A DNA stretch of 64,000 nucleotides from Aureobasidium sp. EXF-3400 (GCA_024195585.1 SWBL01000152.1:1-64000), one strand, 5' to 3'; positions 35,781 through 47,221 are shown, numbered from the stretch's first letter. Notes: generated by a model not told the origin, from the sequence alone. Program-made: numbers and translations.

Positions 35781-36236
35781 ATGTCGACAACGGCGGTCAA
35801 CCACCCTCCCGCCCACTCAGCTCTACAAACCGCAAAAACCAATCTCCAATTCCTCTACGATCCCAACTCTCCAAATGCGCCCACGCGCCGTCGTACTCGC
35901 GCCCTCCTCCGTACCCTCCGCTACGCCTTCAAGTTCATCTTCTGGCGACTGGTGCGGTATGCAAAGTATGCCGCCGTGGGTGCCATCACCGCAGCAATTG
36001 CCGGCACAGCGATAGGCAGTGTCTTGTCTGGGGCCGCGTTTGTGGTTGCGCCAACAGGCATCGTGGGTGGTGCTGGTGCCGGCTTGCTCTGGGGCTTGGG
36101 CAAGTTCGGATGGAGGACGTTGGCGAGGAAGATTAGGAGTGGTGAGGCGCATCATGCTGATGCCCGGGCAGACGAGAAACATGAAGGAGGAGACGTGGAC
36201 CCTATCAAGCCACCAAAGATGGCAGAACCTTGGTGA
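35781..36236 (+). CDS. Small glycine-zipper membrane protein, unknown function
   Basis: Single exon, 151 aa, ATG in good context (aaccATGtc). The N-terminal 35 residues are polar. A basic amphipathic segment (RRRTRALLRTLRYAFKFIFW) leads into a long Ala/Gly-rich hydrophobic region at about 65-110 with small residues spaced by three to four (AAVGAITAAIAGTAIGSVL; GGAGAGLLWGLGKFG). That pattern resembles glycine-zipper two-helix hairpins that pack in membranes. The C-terminus is charged. No enzyme motif. Proteins of this kind are often mitochondrial or ER membrane proteins; the location here is unknown. Confidence 0.65.
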   Translation: MSTTAVNHPPAHSALQTAKTNLQFLYDPNSPNAPTRRRTRALLRTLRYAFKFIFWRLVRYAKYAAVGAITAAIAGTAIGSVLSGAAFVVAPTGIVGGAGAGLLWGLGKFGWRTLARKIRSGEAHHADARADEKHEGGDVDPIKPPKMAEPW

Positions 36237-36561
36237 AAAGGTCAACATGCGTTGCAGCGAAATTGGTGTCATGAGCTTATGGCTGGTCGTATGGCTCAGC
36301 TCATAGCCATGCACGACCATGGCCTTCGCACGATCAAATTACACGGTCGAGGAGAAAACATTACTTGGACGATTTTACGACAGAACAGAATTGAGCATAC
36401 ACGAGTGATGAGATCTGAAAGACTGGCAGCAGGTACCATTCATACCTACGACAGTTCATCTCCTGCGAAACAAAATCATGGCATGAGGATACACATAATG
36501 ATCGACAATAATACGATGAGTTCATCGGACCGAATATATACCTAGGACACACAGCCTACAC

Positions 36562-37634
36562 CTAGCCCAAGTACACCAACTGACCGTTCTCGTTGGTGAT
36601 TCTCTCGTCCAACTCAATCGAGGCATGCTCATTCCAGCCACCACGTCCGTCACCGAGCACAGCACACAGAGCTCTGCCGCCCTCAGCCAGCCAGATCTTG
36701 CCCTCCTTGACGCTGCCTGTGAAGTTTCCATGTCTTTCCCAGACAAGTCTGCCATCGCGGTTGCCGATGATTTCGTTGAGGTGCAGATAGGACTCATGCT
36801 CGGAGCCATCGGGACGTCGGCAGAAGGCTTTGAGTGCCATGGTGTTATAGTCGAGTGAGATATCACGAGATGTCTCGCTGAAGTTGCCTCGTCTAGAAGG
36901 CTGGTTGTTGAATCCACGGTTACGCGAGTTTGAGCGAGAGCGCTGTTGTTGGTATTAGCAGACCATTTTCATCAGTCACACCATTGATCACTTACTCTCT
37001 TGTAACGCTTCTTGCTATCGTCGCTGCTGGAGCTGGAACTGCTATCTCTTCTACCGGGCCTGCCGTAGTTACCAGGAGGTCCGTATCCTTGGTGTTGTTG
37101 TGCGTATTTCTCCTCTTCCTTCTTCTTATGATGTTCTTTGCCGAAGTCTTCGAGCTTGGAGCCAGCAAAGGCACCGCCAACGGCACCGAGGAAGCCGTGG
37201 TTCATCTTGTGGCCTCCATAGGCTCCAGCAGCACCGCCAGCAAGAGCGCCCATCAAGCCACGGTCACCTTCAACTCCAGGCTGACCACCGTATGAAGGCT
37301 GGTTTGGTGCATAAGGGGCAGATTCACCACCTTGGTAGGAAGTGTTGCCGCCGTAGCCACCATGTGCTTGAGAGGGGTATTCGTCGCGATCAGTCAAGGG
37401 CTGCTGGGGCTGACCATAGCCTTGTTGGTGTGATTGGTAGCCGCCTTGCTGTCCGTAACCTTGGTCATACTGGCCTTGCTGAGGGCCACCGTATTGGTTG
37501 TTGTGTTGTTGATGGCCGCCGTAGCGCTGGTCATCGCCATATTGGTTTGATGGGGCTCCAGAGCCATAGCCCTGCTGCTGCTGACCACCACCATAGTAGC
37601 CTTGAGCTTCACCGCCGTAGTTGTTGTATGACAT
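36562..37634 (-). CDS. CVNH-domain protein with Gly/Gln/Tyr-rich N-terminus
   Basis: Exons 36996..37634 and 36562..36942, intron 53 bp, phase 0; 339 aa. Residues 1-115 are low complexity, rich in Gly, Gln and Tyr (prion-like composition). Residues ~125-160 form a glycine-zipper-like segment (GALAGGAAGAYGGHKMNHG; AVGGAFAGSKLEDFG) that ends in a Lys/Glu-rich stretch. A Ser/Arg-rich linker follows. The last ~100 residues are a CyanoVirin-N Homology domain, with two repeats: LKAFCRRPDG...LHLNEIIGNRDGRLVW, and ALCAVLGDGRG...IELDERITNENGQLVYLG. CVNH domains bind mannose-type sugars in characterised members; ligand and role here are unknown. No signal peptide, so probably intracellular. Confidence 0.85.
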
Positions 37635-38201
37635 GATGCAAAGATGATTGTTGTTGATCGAAAAGCGAAAAGGAGAAGTAGGAAATCTGAGGTTACGTTT
37701 TATAGTTGTAGCTCAAATACCAAGAATGAGGGGCAACTTTCTACTTCCTTCTGTCGTAGAGTTACGTGTTTGTCGTATCAAACATCTCACCGACCTCATA
37801 GCGCATTAGGCAGGGCCATTTGCTAGTCATGGCGCAGCTTCATGCCTTGTTCGTCACATTAGCACGCAATATCCTGTTACTCAATCTTCAGAATGAACTG
37901 CCAGTACCACAGCCACCTCACAGACTATCGAGAAGGTGGCTGTGTGTGTAAACAGAGAGCTCTGAGCTGAGCTTCCCAGAGGCTGTGCAGCACCATCGTG
38001 GCTGTTTCTTCGCGGGATTCACTCTAAAGTTGATGCTCCCTCAGCCTGAGCACTGGCCATCAGTCTATTCTGGGCTTCTCGGCCTTCGTCACTGCTAAGA
38101 CCTGGCACCCGCGTCTCCCGAGCATGCATAAAAAAAAATGTTGCTCGAAACGTTGGAGCAAACATCTGATTTTGAACGTACAAAAAATGCAAAAGAAGAG
38201 T

Positions 38202-38273
38202 TGATCACGCCAGGGGTCGAACCTGGAATCTCTTGATTCGTAGTCAAGCGCCTTGCCATTGGGCCACGCAACC
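38202..38273 (-). tRNA. tRNA-Arg(ACG), identical inverted copy
   Basis: The minus-strand sequence is identical over all 72 nt to the tRNA-Arg(ACG) at 32618..32689, with the same fold and anticodon. Flanks are only loosely similar (a T/C-rich 3' tail in both). The ~5.5 kb between the copies carries the MFS, glycine-zipper and CVNH genes. Confidence 0.9.
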
Positions 38274-38327
38274 ATTGATATGGACTTCAATCTTCTAAGG
38301 CTTTATAACCTTGTTGCTTTGCAGCAT

Positions 38328-39444
38328 CTACAGGTTCTCAACATTCTGTCTGACCGACTCTTCCAGGCCAACGAAGCCATTCTGACCAAAGTTCTTCTTC
38401 AATATCTCCTCGGCACGAGCTCTAGGCAGAACCTTGCTCAGGTCCTTGCTGTTGTCTTTGAGGTCTTCGGGAACCTTCTTGTCAGGACGTGCCTTGCGCA
38501 TGGCTGCGAGGATCGAGTTCCAGTTGTATGGCTCGGCGAAGGCGAAGATGCGTTCGTGCTTGATGTCGGCATCAATCAGAGCGGCAATGTGCAGAAGCGC
38601 GGTGTCGCGGACGTTAACAAACCATTCTGTATGAATTAGTATACGAAAATCTGTGCATGCATAGATGGGTGACATACGGGGTGGAATTTGTTCGAGCTCA
38701 GGAGCAAAGCCCTTGGTGAAAACGTCTCTGATCCAGCCGGCAGTGCTTGCATCCTGGCTCTTGTCGAGAATGGGACCAAAGTTTGCATTGGGCAGAACGG
38801 TATTGCACTCAAAGTGAGGGTTGTTTTCCCTGACATATTTCCAAACAGCCTGTTCTCCTTGGGTCTTGCTTGCACCATAGACATTCCAAGCTCTATCCGC
38901 CTCGGTGTAGGGTGGGTCGGCCCAAGCCTTGTCAATGGCGACTTGATTCCACGAGTTCTCATCGATGTTGAACTCTTTGTTCGGCACAGGATTGGTAGCA
39001 GCAGTAGAAGACGATGTGAAGACGAATCGCTTGACCGAGGGTTCTTTGTCGGCAGCCTCGAGAGTGTGGGTCACGCCAGCAATGACACTGGGAATGACAT
39101 CGTTGGGGTTCTTGGAGAAGGAGATGTTGGAAGCGACGTGAACGACTCCCTGACAGCCTGTAGAGAATCAGTCCTGGAATACAGCAAGGTACGAGGGGAT
39201 CAATACCCTTGACGGCGTCATCGAAGGCGCCCTTGACCTCCATGGCGGGCACAACGACAAGCTCAAGATTGCCTTGACCATACTCGTTGTCAAAGTAGTC
39301 TTGGACCCATTTGCCCTTTGCTTCGGTTCTTACGGTACCGCGGACTTTGTAACCCAAGCGGATGAGCTGATCAACAATGTGGGAGGCGATGAAGCCATTT
39401 GCGCCAGTGACCAAGACGGTCGAGCCTTTTTCAATTGCAGGCAT
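38328..39444 (-). CDS. Extended SDR NAD(P)-dependent reductase
   Basis: Three exons: 39207..39444, 38678..39157 and 38328..38626; 338 aa. Both introns are GT-AG and restore conserved residues (GCQGVVHVAS and PPQWFVNVRD). The N-terminal Rossmann motif is TGANGFIASH at about 13-22. VHVASN is the NAD-pocket strand, and the active-site YGASK gives Tyr-x3-Lys near 175-179. The fold and size fit the dihydroflavonol-4-reductase/GRE2-like group, which reduces aldehydes and ketones with NADPH. Substrate unknown; cytosolic. Confidence 0.9.
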
Positions 39445-40120
39445 GGTGTGTAGTGGGGATGTGAAGATGGAAAGGATGTGTTCAGAGCAAGAGAAGCAGG
39501 GAATGAACAGGATATAAGCAGAGCTAAAGACCGAGCTCTGATATTGTTAATTACTTAGCCTATAGAGTAGAGAGGTATGCATTTCTAATCAACAAAGGTA
39601 GGAGCTGTCTGCGGAGGTAAGCAGCTATGATGCAACGGCGTGTTGAATCGTCTTTTCGGCTCAGACAGAGGAACTCGAGCAAGACAGGGTCGCGCCGACG
39701 GAGGGACTATATCAGATATGACAACAGAACAGAGTAGTCAAGGCGTCCAACATGGTGTTTGTTGGCGCTTGATGACGGTTTAACGAGATGAAAGGAAGCA
39801 CCGAATGATGACAGATGGACGGTTGAACGGGGAATTGCCGGCGGCGTCGATCAGGCAGGGCCGGCCCCCACATCTTGGGTCACGGCGCATTGCCCTTCTG
39901 GGACGTTGAATGATGAGCAGGAGCAGGAGCAGGAGCCGGAGCCTGAAGCCAGCCATCGCTTCCAACATTATCAATTTGTTACTCCTTGGGCATGGACACT
40001 GGACGTGCGTCTAATTCGACCTGATCATGTTATTCTCGACACACAACCTCTCTGTCGTAGACGCCGCGCCTTGTCCAGCTGCCGCTGCTGCTGCTGTGCC
40101 ATACACGACGACTTTGCGAC
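39445..40120. other. 0.7 kb divergent intergenic region
   Basis: Promoter region between the minus-strand SDR gene and the plus-strand 1087-aa gene. A short hexanucleotide-like run (gagcag/gagcaggagccg) lies near 39915-39940. No gene seen. Confidence 0.4.
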
Positions 40121-43100
40121 ATGTCCGCCATGGCATCCAACAGCGACCGCGCTTCTACCACCAGCTCGGCCTATGCTGATTCGGGGAAATACGCTTCTTG
40201 GACCAGGAGTAGCGATGCTGGCAGCCGAAGAGGAAAAGACAAGGAAGACGCCAACAACCTGACCGTCTCCCGTCGTCGAGCTCGCAAGTCGGGAGGCTTC
40301 TTGATGGGCAACCTCTTCCAATCGAGAGACAGCGAAGACGACAAACCAGACTCTCCATTCAAGCAATCACCACGAAAACCCTCGCGACTCAGCCAGAATG
40401 TCTCTAACCCGCCCAACACCGCCGACACTGCTCCTTCGCTACCACAAGCTTCTCTGGACCCGACCCAGCTGGTACAAATGGCCCTCAGTCTGAGCGAGGG
40501 TCGACGCCGTCATGTCAGTGCTAACCTGCAGGTCCCTGCCGCTTCGACCGACAAGCGTCGCGTACATTCTAGTGGTGCTCCTGTCGTACACGTTTCTCCG
40601 GGCTCTCCTATGGGCAACGACCTTCTACAACCCACTTCTCTCGGCGATTCTGGTTACCGCACATCCACTGAAGAAGACGCTAGCTTCATCGCCGGAGAAG
40701 ACATCACCTATGAATTCTCTCAAGCAACCCTCCATCGCGCCGAACGAGCACGCAAGTTCTTTGAGCTGTCGTCCGAATACAGACGCTTGTTGACAACACT
40801 CCCGCCTCTGAAGCCTGCCGTGTCTGCTTCGTCTCCACGCTCTGCACCGAGTCAGAAAGAGCTGGGAAGAGAGTACAATCCGCTGCAACTCTTGCGCAAC
40901 CGCAAAGCCCGCCATCGCGAGCAACGTCCTCTTGATCCGCCAGTTGAAGCCTTTGACAACCTATCCAAAGTCAGGAACTATATCGATGACATAGAACATG
41001 AAGCCAAGGACCCCACCTACCGCTCCACCTTGGACACATCTCTCCTGCCGGCCTTTCGTCGCCCCAGCCGTGGCCAGGATGATGCCCCTAACCAAGTTAC
41101 TCGCTCGCACAAACGTACCGACACAGCCGCGACAAGAATCACACCCTCCGAAACTGGCTGGTCGTTTGGGCCTGCCGAGTTGTTGGCCGACGCTGTCTGG
41201 CTGCTACAGCCTGCAAACAGGGCATGCATAGAGAACAGGCACGGTCACAGAGTCTTCCCTCACCAACCTCGCTCGAGCTTCGACAGCGCGAGGAGCGGTA
41301 GACGGAGTGGTGACAGCAGACCTTCCCTTTCGCGCACAAACACCTGGGGCAGTGCAGGAAAGAGTGACGATGAAACTGATCGAGGTCGCATAAGATCAAA
41401 ATTTCTCTCTTTGCGACACGTTGACAACTCTGCTCGCAAACACTTGTTCAGAAACAGGTCACGCTCAAGCAGCATGTCCAGCGCTACTTCGGCGCGTCCC
41501 TCAAATCGTAAGAAACAATTCCTGGGACCGGGAGATGCTCCTGACCTCGATAATACTGGTCCATTGGAGCGTCACATGAAAAAGTTGATCGAAAATGAGG
41601 CTCTGGGCATTGAAGAAGATTCGTCCGAGCTGATCTCGCCGGACAAGTGGGATAGAGGTCAGGAGCAGTCAAACGGAAAGACAAGTGTATCACCAACTCT
41701 GGCTGATAGTCCATCTGTCAACAATCACAAGCGAAACGACTCGTCCAAGACCGATGAACCCGGTACTCATGATGATCGCGTTCGCACCTCTTTTGAAGAC
41801 TCTACTGCCCCTAGCTCTCCTATCGTCGCCAATCACATCCCTTCATTTGGCATGAGTTTGTCGCCTCCCACGAGTCGCCAAAGTTCGCCGGAGAGGAAAT
41901 TTGGTCTATTTAAGACTAGCAGGAATGCTTCTGATGATAAAGTTCATCGCACAGACTTTGCTACCGCCAGTCTGGCCAATCTTGCCAACTCCCGGCATGT
42001 CAGCGACAATGTTGATCCGTCTCGCTCTAGCATTGACTCCCTCCGTCCTTCAGCTTCAGGTATCAAGCGTCACAGAACCTCAAACAGCATAACAAGTACA
42101 TTGTTGAGTCCAGGCCGCCGCATGTCAAAAGATGTTGGCGTTGGTCGTTTCTTCAAGGGTGGCATTATCGGAGATTTGGTCCGCTCGGATAGTTCTCGTC
42201 AGAATGAGAACTCTCGCAAGCAAGATCAACAGATCACCTCTGACATGACTGACTCTGGTGCTGAGACTGACGAACAAGACGAGAATCGGCCACGTAAGAT
42301 GCCACCTGTGAACAGGTCGAATTCCATTCTAGTCGGAGTTACTCCAAAGCAGAAGGAAAAGGAACGGCAGAAGATAAACAATTCAACTCTGCCATCCTTC
42401 AAACCGGTCAACCGTATAGTGGAAAAAGATGCAGACGAGGACCATATCACCCGACAAAGCAAACTACACAGAGAGGAGAGCAGATCTTCCAGATTCGACA
42501 GATTGGCTCCTCCTCGTATCAACCTCCCTCGAGATAACTCCCCTTCGGTGTCACCAACCCGGAGAACACCTTTCTCACGCAACTCCAGCGATGGCGGCTA
42601 CCACAGCGAGCAAGATATGTTGGGTCCCTTGCGCAAGACTCGTCAACCTGGTGCTTTCGAAGCGAACTTACCAACACACGAAAACGCTTCTCCATCTCGG
42701 TCACGACACGAGTCGCCTTCGAAACGCCATTGGAGCATCTCAGACCGCCATCGTCCCGAAAGTCAAGAAGCAGAGTCGACAATGGTAACCTCTCTCGACA
42801 TTGCCCGAGTCCGTGCTCTTTACCTCAGCAGCGGCATCAAAGCCCATGAAATTGTCCATCGTGTCAACGGTATCGCAGATCCGCCCTCGCAATTCTTCAT
42901 CACCGCAGCAAAGATGTCAAACCAAGGCGTTCATCCCGTGTGCGTGAAGGAAGAGTTTTCAGTCGCTGCACGCATGCTACACAAGACGATCAAAGATCAG
43001 ACAACATCACTCTCTAAGCAACTTTCATCTTTCCGTCAGAATGAACTTTCAGGCTTGCATGATAGGCTCGCAGACTTGCGCATCAAGGTAGATGAGAAGT

Positions 43101-43384
43101 TTACACCTCTCGTACATTCTACCGCCGACGAAGCAGACGCCTTTACCGTAGCGCTCACCACACAACACACATTGGCTATCAAACAGGTCAACGATGCAAT
43201 CGACAACGTACTCAGGCGCCGCAGAAGAAAGCTGATCTTCCTGCAGAAAGCCACTTTTACGGTGCTGGAATGGATTGTGCTCGCATTGTTATGGGGAGTA
43301 TGGTTTGTGGTCATAATAATTCGCTTCTTCAGAGGTATATTCTCTGGTATTATTGGCGGGGTCAGGTGGATGCTTTTGCTGTAG
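40121..43384 (+). CDS. Large tail-anchored protein, unknown function
   Basis: Single exon, 1087 aa. Residues 1-880 are mostly disordered: Ser, Arg, Asp and Pro rich with many RxxS-type stretches. A short ordered part lies around 200-330 (DITYEFSQATLHRAERARKF; SKVRNYIDDIEHEAKDP). The last ~200 residues look folded: SLDIARVRALYLSSGIKAHE, a helical segment with coiled-coil character (LSKQLSSFRQNELSGLHDRL), a basic RRRRRK patch, and a hydrophobic tail with one or two TM segments ending at the C-terminus (LEWIVLALLWGVWFVVIIIR). The layout suggests a tail-anchored ER or nuclear-envelope protein with a cytosolic, probably phosphorylated region. I recognise it as a conserved-looking filamentous-fungal type but cannot name it. 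Confidence 0.85.
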   Translation: MSAMASNSDRASTTSSAYADSGKYASWTRSSDAGSRRGKDKEDANNLTVSRRRARKSGGFLMGNLFQSRDSEDDKPDSPFKQSPRKPSRLSQNVSNPPNTADTAPSLPQASLDPTQLVQMALSLSEGRRRHVSANLQVPAASTDKRRVHSSGAPVVHVSPGSPMGNDLLQPTSLGDSGYRTSTEEDASFIAGEDITYEFSQATLHRAERARKFFELSSEYRRLLTTLPPLKPAVSASSPRSAPSQKELGREYNPLQLLRNRKARHREQRPLDPPVEAFDNLSKVRNYIDDIEHEAKDPTYRSTLDTSLLPAFRRPSRGQDDAPNQVTRSHKRTDTAATRITPSETGWSFGPAELLADAVWLLQPANRACIENRHGHRVFPHQPRSSFDSARSGRRSGDSRPSLSRTNTWGSAGKSDDETDRGRIRSKFLSLRHVDNSARKHLFRNRSRSSSMSSATSARPSNRKKQFLGPGDAPDLDNTGPLERHMKKLIENEALGIEEDSSELISPDKWDRGQEQSNGKTSVSPTLADSPSVNNHKRNDSSKTDEPGTHDDRVRTSFEDSTAPSSPIVANHIPSFGMSLSPPTSRQSSPERKFGLFKTSRNASDDKVHRTDFATASLANLANSRHVSDNVDPSRSSIDSLRPSASGIKRHRTSNSITSTLLSPGRRMSKDVGVGRFFKGGIIGDLVRSDSSRQNENSRKQDQQITSDMTDSGAETDEQDENRPRKMPPVNRSNSILVGVTPKQKEKERQKINNSTLPSFKPVNRIVEKDADEDHITRQSKLHREESRSSRFDRLAPPRINLPRDNSPSVSPTRRTPFSRNSSDGGYHSEQDMLGPLRKTRQPGAFEANLPTHENASPSRSRHESPSKRHWSISDRHRPESQEAESTMVTSLDIARVRALYLSSGIKAHEIVHRVNGIADPPSQFFITAAKMSNQGVHPVCVKEEFSVAARMLHKTIKDQTTSLSKQLSSFRQNELSGLHDRLADLRIKVDEKFTPLVHSTADEADAFTVALTTQHTLAIKQVNDAIDNVLRRRRRKLIFLQKATFTVLEWIVLALLWGVWFVVIIIRFFRGIFSGIIGGVRWMLLL

Positions 43385-43789
43385 AGTCGCTGATCGTGAT
43401 GCCTTTCTGACGGGTCTCTCTTGCCCTTCCCTCCTTCCTTACAACCTCTGAATGGAAGGGAGTGGTCTTTCTGTTTAGTTTTCCCTTCTGAACCTATTCT
43501 GGTTTCCTTTTGTTCCATTTCCTTCTTCTTCTTCCTCTTGGAATATAGCAGTACTTTAATATCTCACCCCACCTTTTGGACATATCTGTTGGGAAAAAGA
43601 TCCTATCTTCCACTAAATTGGTACACGTAGATGCTATCCACCTTAGAGACCCCTCCAAGCACAGATCAACCAGCACCCAAGAAGAGAGCTTTCCCTCCTC
43701 CCCGTATGCTAAAACATAACACGTATAGCCATAGGAATGCACGATAGACTAGGAAACTGGACAATGCCCACGAAGAAGCGACAACTTAT

Positions 43790-44440
43790 CGGCTTTCTCT
43801 GAACACAACTCTGCTTCCGAAAAAAAAAAGAGAGGCACAATTGTTTCTAGGATCAGAGGTATGGCTAAGGAGAATTGATAGTATGTCGCCTCTCAATGGA
43901 CACAATCCTATTCCGTTGTAGTGTTGTGCATTTTTACAACGTTGTATACTTTTGCACACGGGGAGAAGGTAACGGGGAATCGATAGCAAGACAGAAACCC
44001 CACCAGAAATCTACAGAGGCATACAGGTATGTCCTCCCCATGTGCTAGAGCATATAACTCCATACTATCAAAATGCACAATCACGTTCTATACATAGGTA
44101 TGGTCCACAGAGATAGCTTTCGATGGGGTATCTCTCTGCAAACCCACATTTTCTGCCAAAATATCGTGCATTTCTGTAGTCACACTTGAGTGGTCTATGG
44201 CATATAGGCAGGATCTGAGTATCTAGTATATAATCTCAACCTCGCCGTGCTTATCCCCTTTCCAGTTCTAGAGCATCTGAACACTATAAAAAAGACACAG
44301 TTGATTTTAGAAGCAGAGGCATAACCAATGAGAGCTGTAAAAATGTAGCCTCTGAGTGGACACTATCCTGCTTCCCGACCGTATTATGCATTTTTGTAGC
44401 CACATCAGTTACATAGATTTGCACCGCGGAGGGTGCAAGG
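43790..44440. repeat. Cluster of diverged repeats between two genes
   Basis: Two ~140-bp copies (about 43830-43965 and 44295-44440) share an ordered set of words: agaggYat-gRctaa/accaa, gcctctSaRtggacac, atcct, then gtgcattttt or atgcattttt and a downstream ttgcac. A partial third match (gtgcatttctgtagtcacac) lies at about 44166-44186. The identities are too low for a recent transposon. No frame is shared. The stretch 43385-44580 contains no gene. Confidence 0.5.
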
Positions 44441-44580
44441 GAAAAAGAATGCTTGGTGCAGATGATTTGCAGCGTGTCTTGGGAGATCAAGCAATGATTA
44501 TGTACGCTGTCGGTGCTGTGTCGTTATGGAAAGCTAAACTTATTCATCATCAACCCTCAACTGGTCATGGGCGTTGGATT

Positions 44581-47221
44581 TCACTTCTTCCTGCGTCTGA
44601 AGCGAGTACTACTCTCTTCATCATCCTCGTCCTCAGAAACTTCGTCTGGGCTGGGCTTTCTCTGCACTCTTTTCCTCGGCTGCGATATCTCATCCACAAC
44701 ACCCTTGGCTGTTCTTTTACCTGGTTGTGTTCTTACAGATGCACTACTCTTCGCTTGTCTGGCCGCATCTGCAATATCCTGGTCACGAGCTGTACCTGCG
44801 ATCTCCTCCGGCAGTATAGCTTCTAGACGCGAGGCTTCGGCGTCTTGGGCTCGAGAAGTTGCGATACGGCGGCGGAAACGTGCGGCGTTATCTTCGTCTT
44901 CCGATGAATTGTTCTGTTCACTGTCCGAGATTAGAGAGATGCTCTTGGTTGTATTATTCGACTGGCGTTGTGAAGGTGTGCCATTCGCAGTAACGGAGGA
45001 AGGTGTCTCGGTGACTTCGACATCCATACTGTCTTGTGTCTGCTGTGAGCGTTTCTTCGCTTTCTTCCGGGCCTTTTTCGAAAGAGGTTCCAGAAAGTAT
45101 TCGTCTTGCGCGCCATACGCCTTGGGCTCGACTTCTTCCAAGGAGACAAAGACGCGAGCTCGGGTTTGTGTGTTGGCCGCGGTGCCCTGTCTGCGGAAAC
45201 GTTTGAAGTTCTTGCGGCCATTCCATCGATCGTCCCAGCGATCGTCGTGTCCAGCCTCGGCATCGTATCTTGATCGTGGTGGAGGCTCACGACGGATCTC
45301 CATGACCTCGATCTGTGCCAGGTTTTGCATATCGGCCACCTCCATACCCTCAAGTTGATTGCGGAGTTTCTCTTCGTCTTCGAGACGCCTTTCCTCCTCT
45401 GCTTGTTGACGCTCTGCCAGTATGGCTCGCACATCAACTTCCTTGTCCTTGCGCTTCTTGGTTTTCTTGACAGCGGGTGCTGGCGTGGCTTCTTCGGCTG
45501 GTACTTCGTTAGGCGACGCAGAAGCCTCGATTCCTGCATCGATGCGACGTTTCTTCATCTTTGCAGCACCTTGCAACATGTCGGCCATCATGTCATGGTG
45601 TGTTTCTTCCTCCTCTGGCGGTGGCCTCTTCCTGGTTGAACGTTGTGTGTGCTGGCTTGGTGCTGGATGGGAACTCTCGACGTGTTCATCCTCATCCATA
45701 AAATCTGGTGAAGGTGCTTGGCTTGCTTGGTATGAAGGAGGCTGCGAGGGAGATGGAGAACGGTATTTCGGCAAGTCGTTGATATCGATCTCGTCAAAGC
45801 CTTTGAACCTCGTTTGTGTCAAAGGTCTGCGTCCGCGACGTCTGCCTGTCGTTGCTACCTCCTGCTGAGAGGTTGCAGGAGTGCCATCCTCTGGAGTTGC
45901 AGATGGGATTTCTGTAGTGAGCCTGTTCGATTGTCGGCGCACAGAAGGAGATTCTGATGGTTGGTGGATTGATGATCGCTGTGTTCCATTATGCATGACT
46001 GTATCCTCTGATGGTTGGACAACTTCGGCAGGTCTCTTCAACTTGGAAGCATCGGCATCAAGGATGACTTCCAACAATTCATTCTGCTCGATGCTGCTTT
46101 GACCCAAAGAAGAATCAACTTGGTCGTAGAACCATGGCCTCTCTTGTTTGTACCCACCAATACGGACCAAGATAATGCCACCTTTTGACTTTGGCTGTTG
46201 GCCCAAATTGAAAGCTTTGTCCGACTTCTTGCCAGCAACTTCCCGAACATAGCTCAGCAGGTCTTGCGGGTCTGGGTTCTCGTTGTCGACAGGATGGCAC
46301 AACGCCTTTCCGCCGCCACCAGTGATGGTGGGCATGAGGTTGGAATGTTGTCCAGGATCGCTGAATACAAAAGTGTACTGTGAGAAGATTTCGGAACGAG
46401 CTGGGTTGGGGAGGAAGTCGGGCGATTTGTCTGGGCGAGGATTTGGCTCGTTTGCGGGTGGAGGGGAGTAGGGCTCTTCGCTTGGCCAATTTGCTTTGAA
46501 GTCTTGTTCGAGAGCGTCGAGGGATACGAGTTGGATTTGGTCGACATAGTCGTCGGTGACAATGTAACGAGCATTAACGAGAGCTTGGAGAGTGGTTGGG
46601 GTGTTGCGCTTCTTTGCGACAAGATGAGTGGTGAATTGAGCAATGTAATCAACGATGCACTTGATTCCCAATGGCTCGAGGATGTGGCGTTGGTCTACAA
46701 GTGGATCCTCGAGTTGACGATAGGCGCGAGGGAGCGAGGGAAAGGAGAAGACAATGGGTTGCCATTTGATGTGGAAGTTGTGCTCGTAGTTGCCCAACTT
46801 GATCTTGTTGTCGTTCCTGTCCAAGTCTTTTGTGGTACCTTTTTCCAGACGGTCGTTGTTGAGCCAGGAGCCGACCTTTGAATTGTCGGTGAGTTGCAGC
46901 TTTGTCTTTGCGTGGAGATGCTTGCTCTCTCCCGGCTCGACTTTGGCGACGTCGACAGTCAAGTGTTTGCGAGAGACGGACGAGTTCTCAATGTATCGCA
47001 TGCCTTTGTTGACATCAGTGAGCAGTCGGTGGGGATGAGCATAGCAGCCATGTTGGACGTACGTTGGCCTGGCTCTGGCTTGGATGTGCGGCCGAGGACC
47101 AGCTTGGTGCCTGGTCGCAGCCAGATGCGCTTGTCTGTAGAGAATCAGTCATGGGTTTATCTTGGTTGTGTGAGGTAGACATACTCTCAAACAAGTCGCC
47201 CTCACACTCCAGAAACCACAT
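44581..47221 (-). CDS. NBS1: Nbs1/nibrin, MRN DNA-repair complex subunit
   Basis: Three exons: 47185..47221, 47063..47134 and 44581..47003; 843 aa. Splicing gives an N-terminal FHA domain: MWFLECEGDLFENKRIWLRP would be the opening, then LVLGRTSK and SSVSRKHL, the phosphopeptide-binding signature. A BRCT-like segment follows at about 115-215 (LGIKCIVDYIAQFTTHLVA; ARYIVTDDYVDQI). The middle is disordered and acidic. GRKNFKRFRR at about 630-640 matches the NFKxF Mre11-binding motif. The C-terminus is acidic and ends FRRRKK, a position where Nbs1 proteins bind Tel1/ATM. Nbs1 brings Mre11-Rad50 to double-strand breaks and activates Tel1. The start MWFLE is typical of the family. Confidence 0.92.

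Noticed and set aside
32618..38273. Mobile element bounded by the two tRNA-Arg genes
   Set aside because: No transposase, integrase or target-site duplication seen; the genes inside have normal introns.
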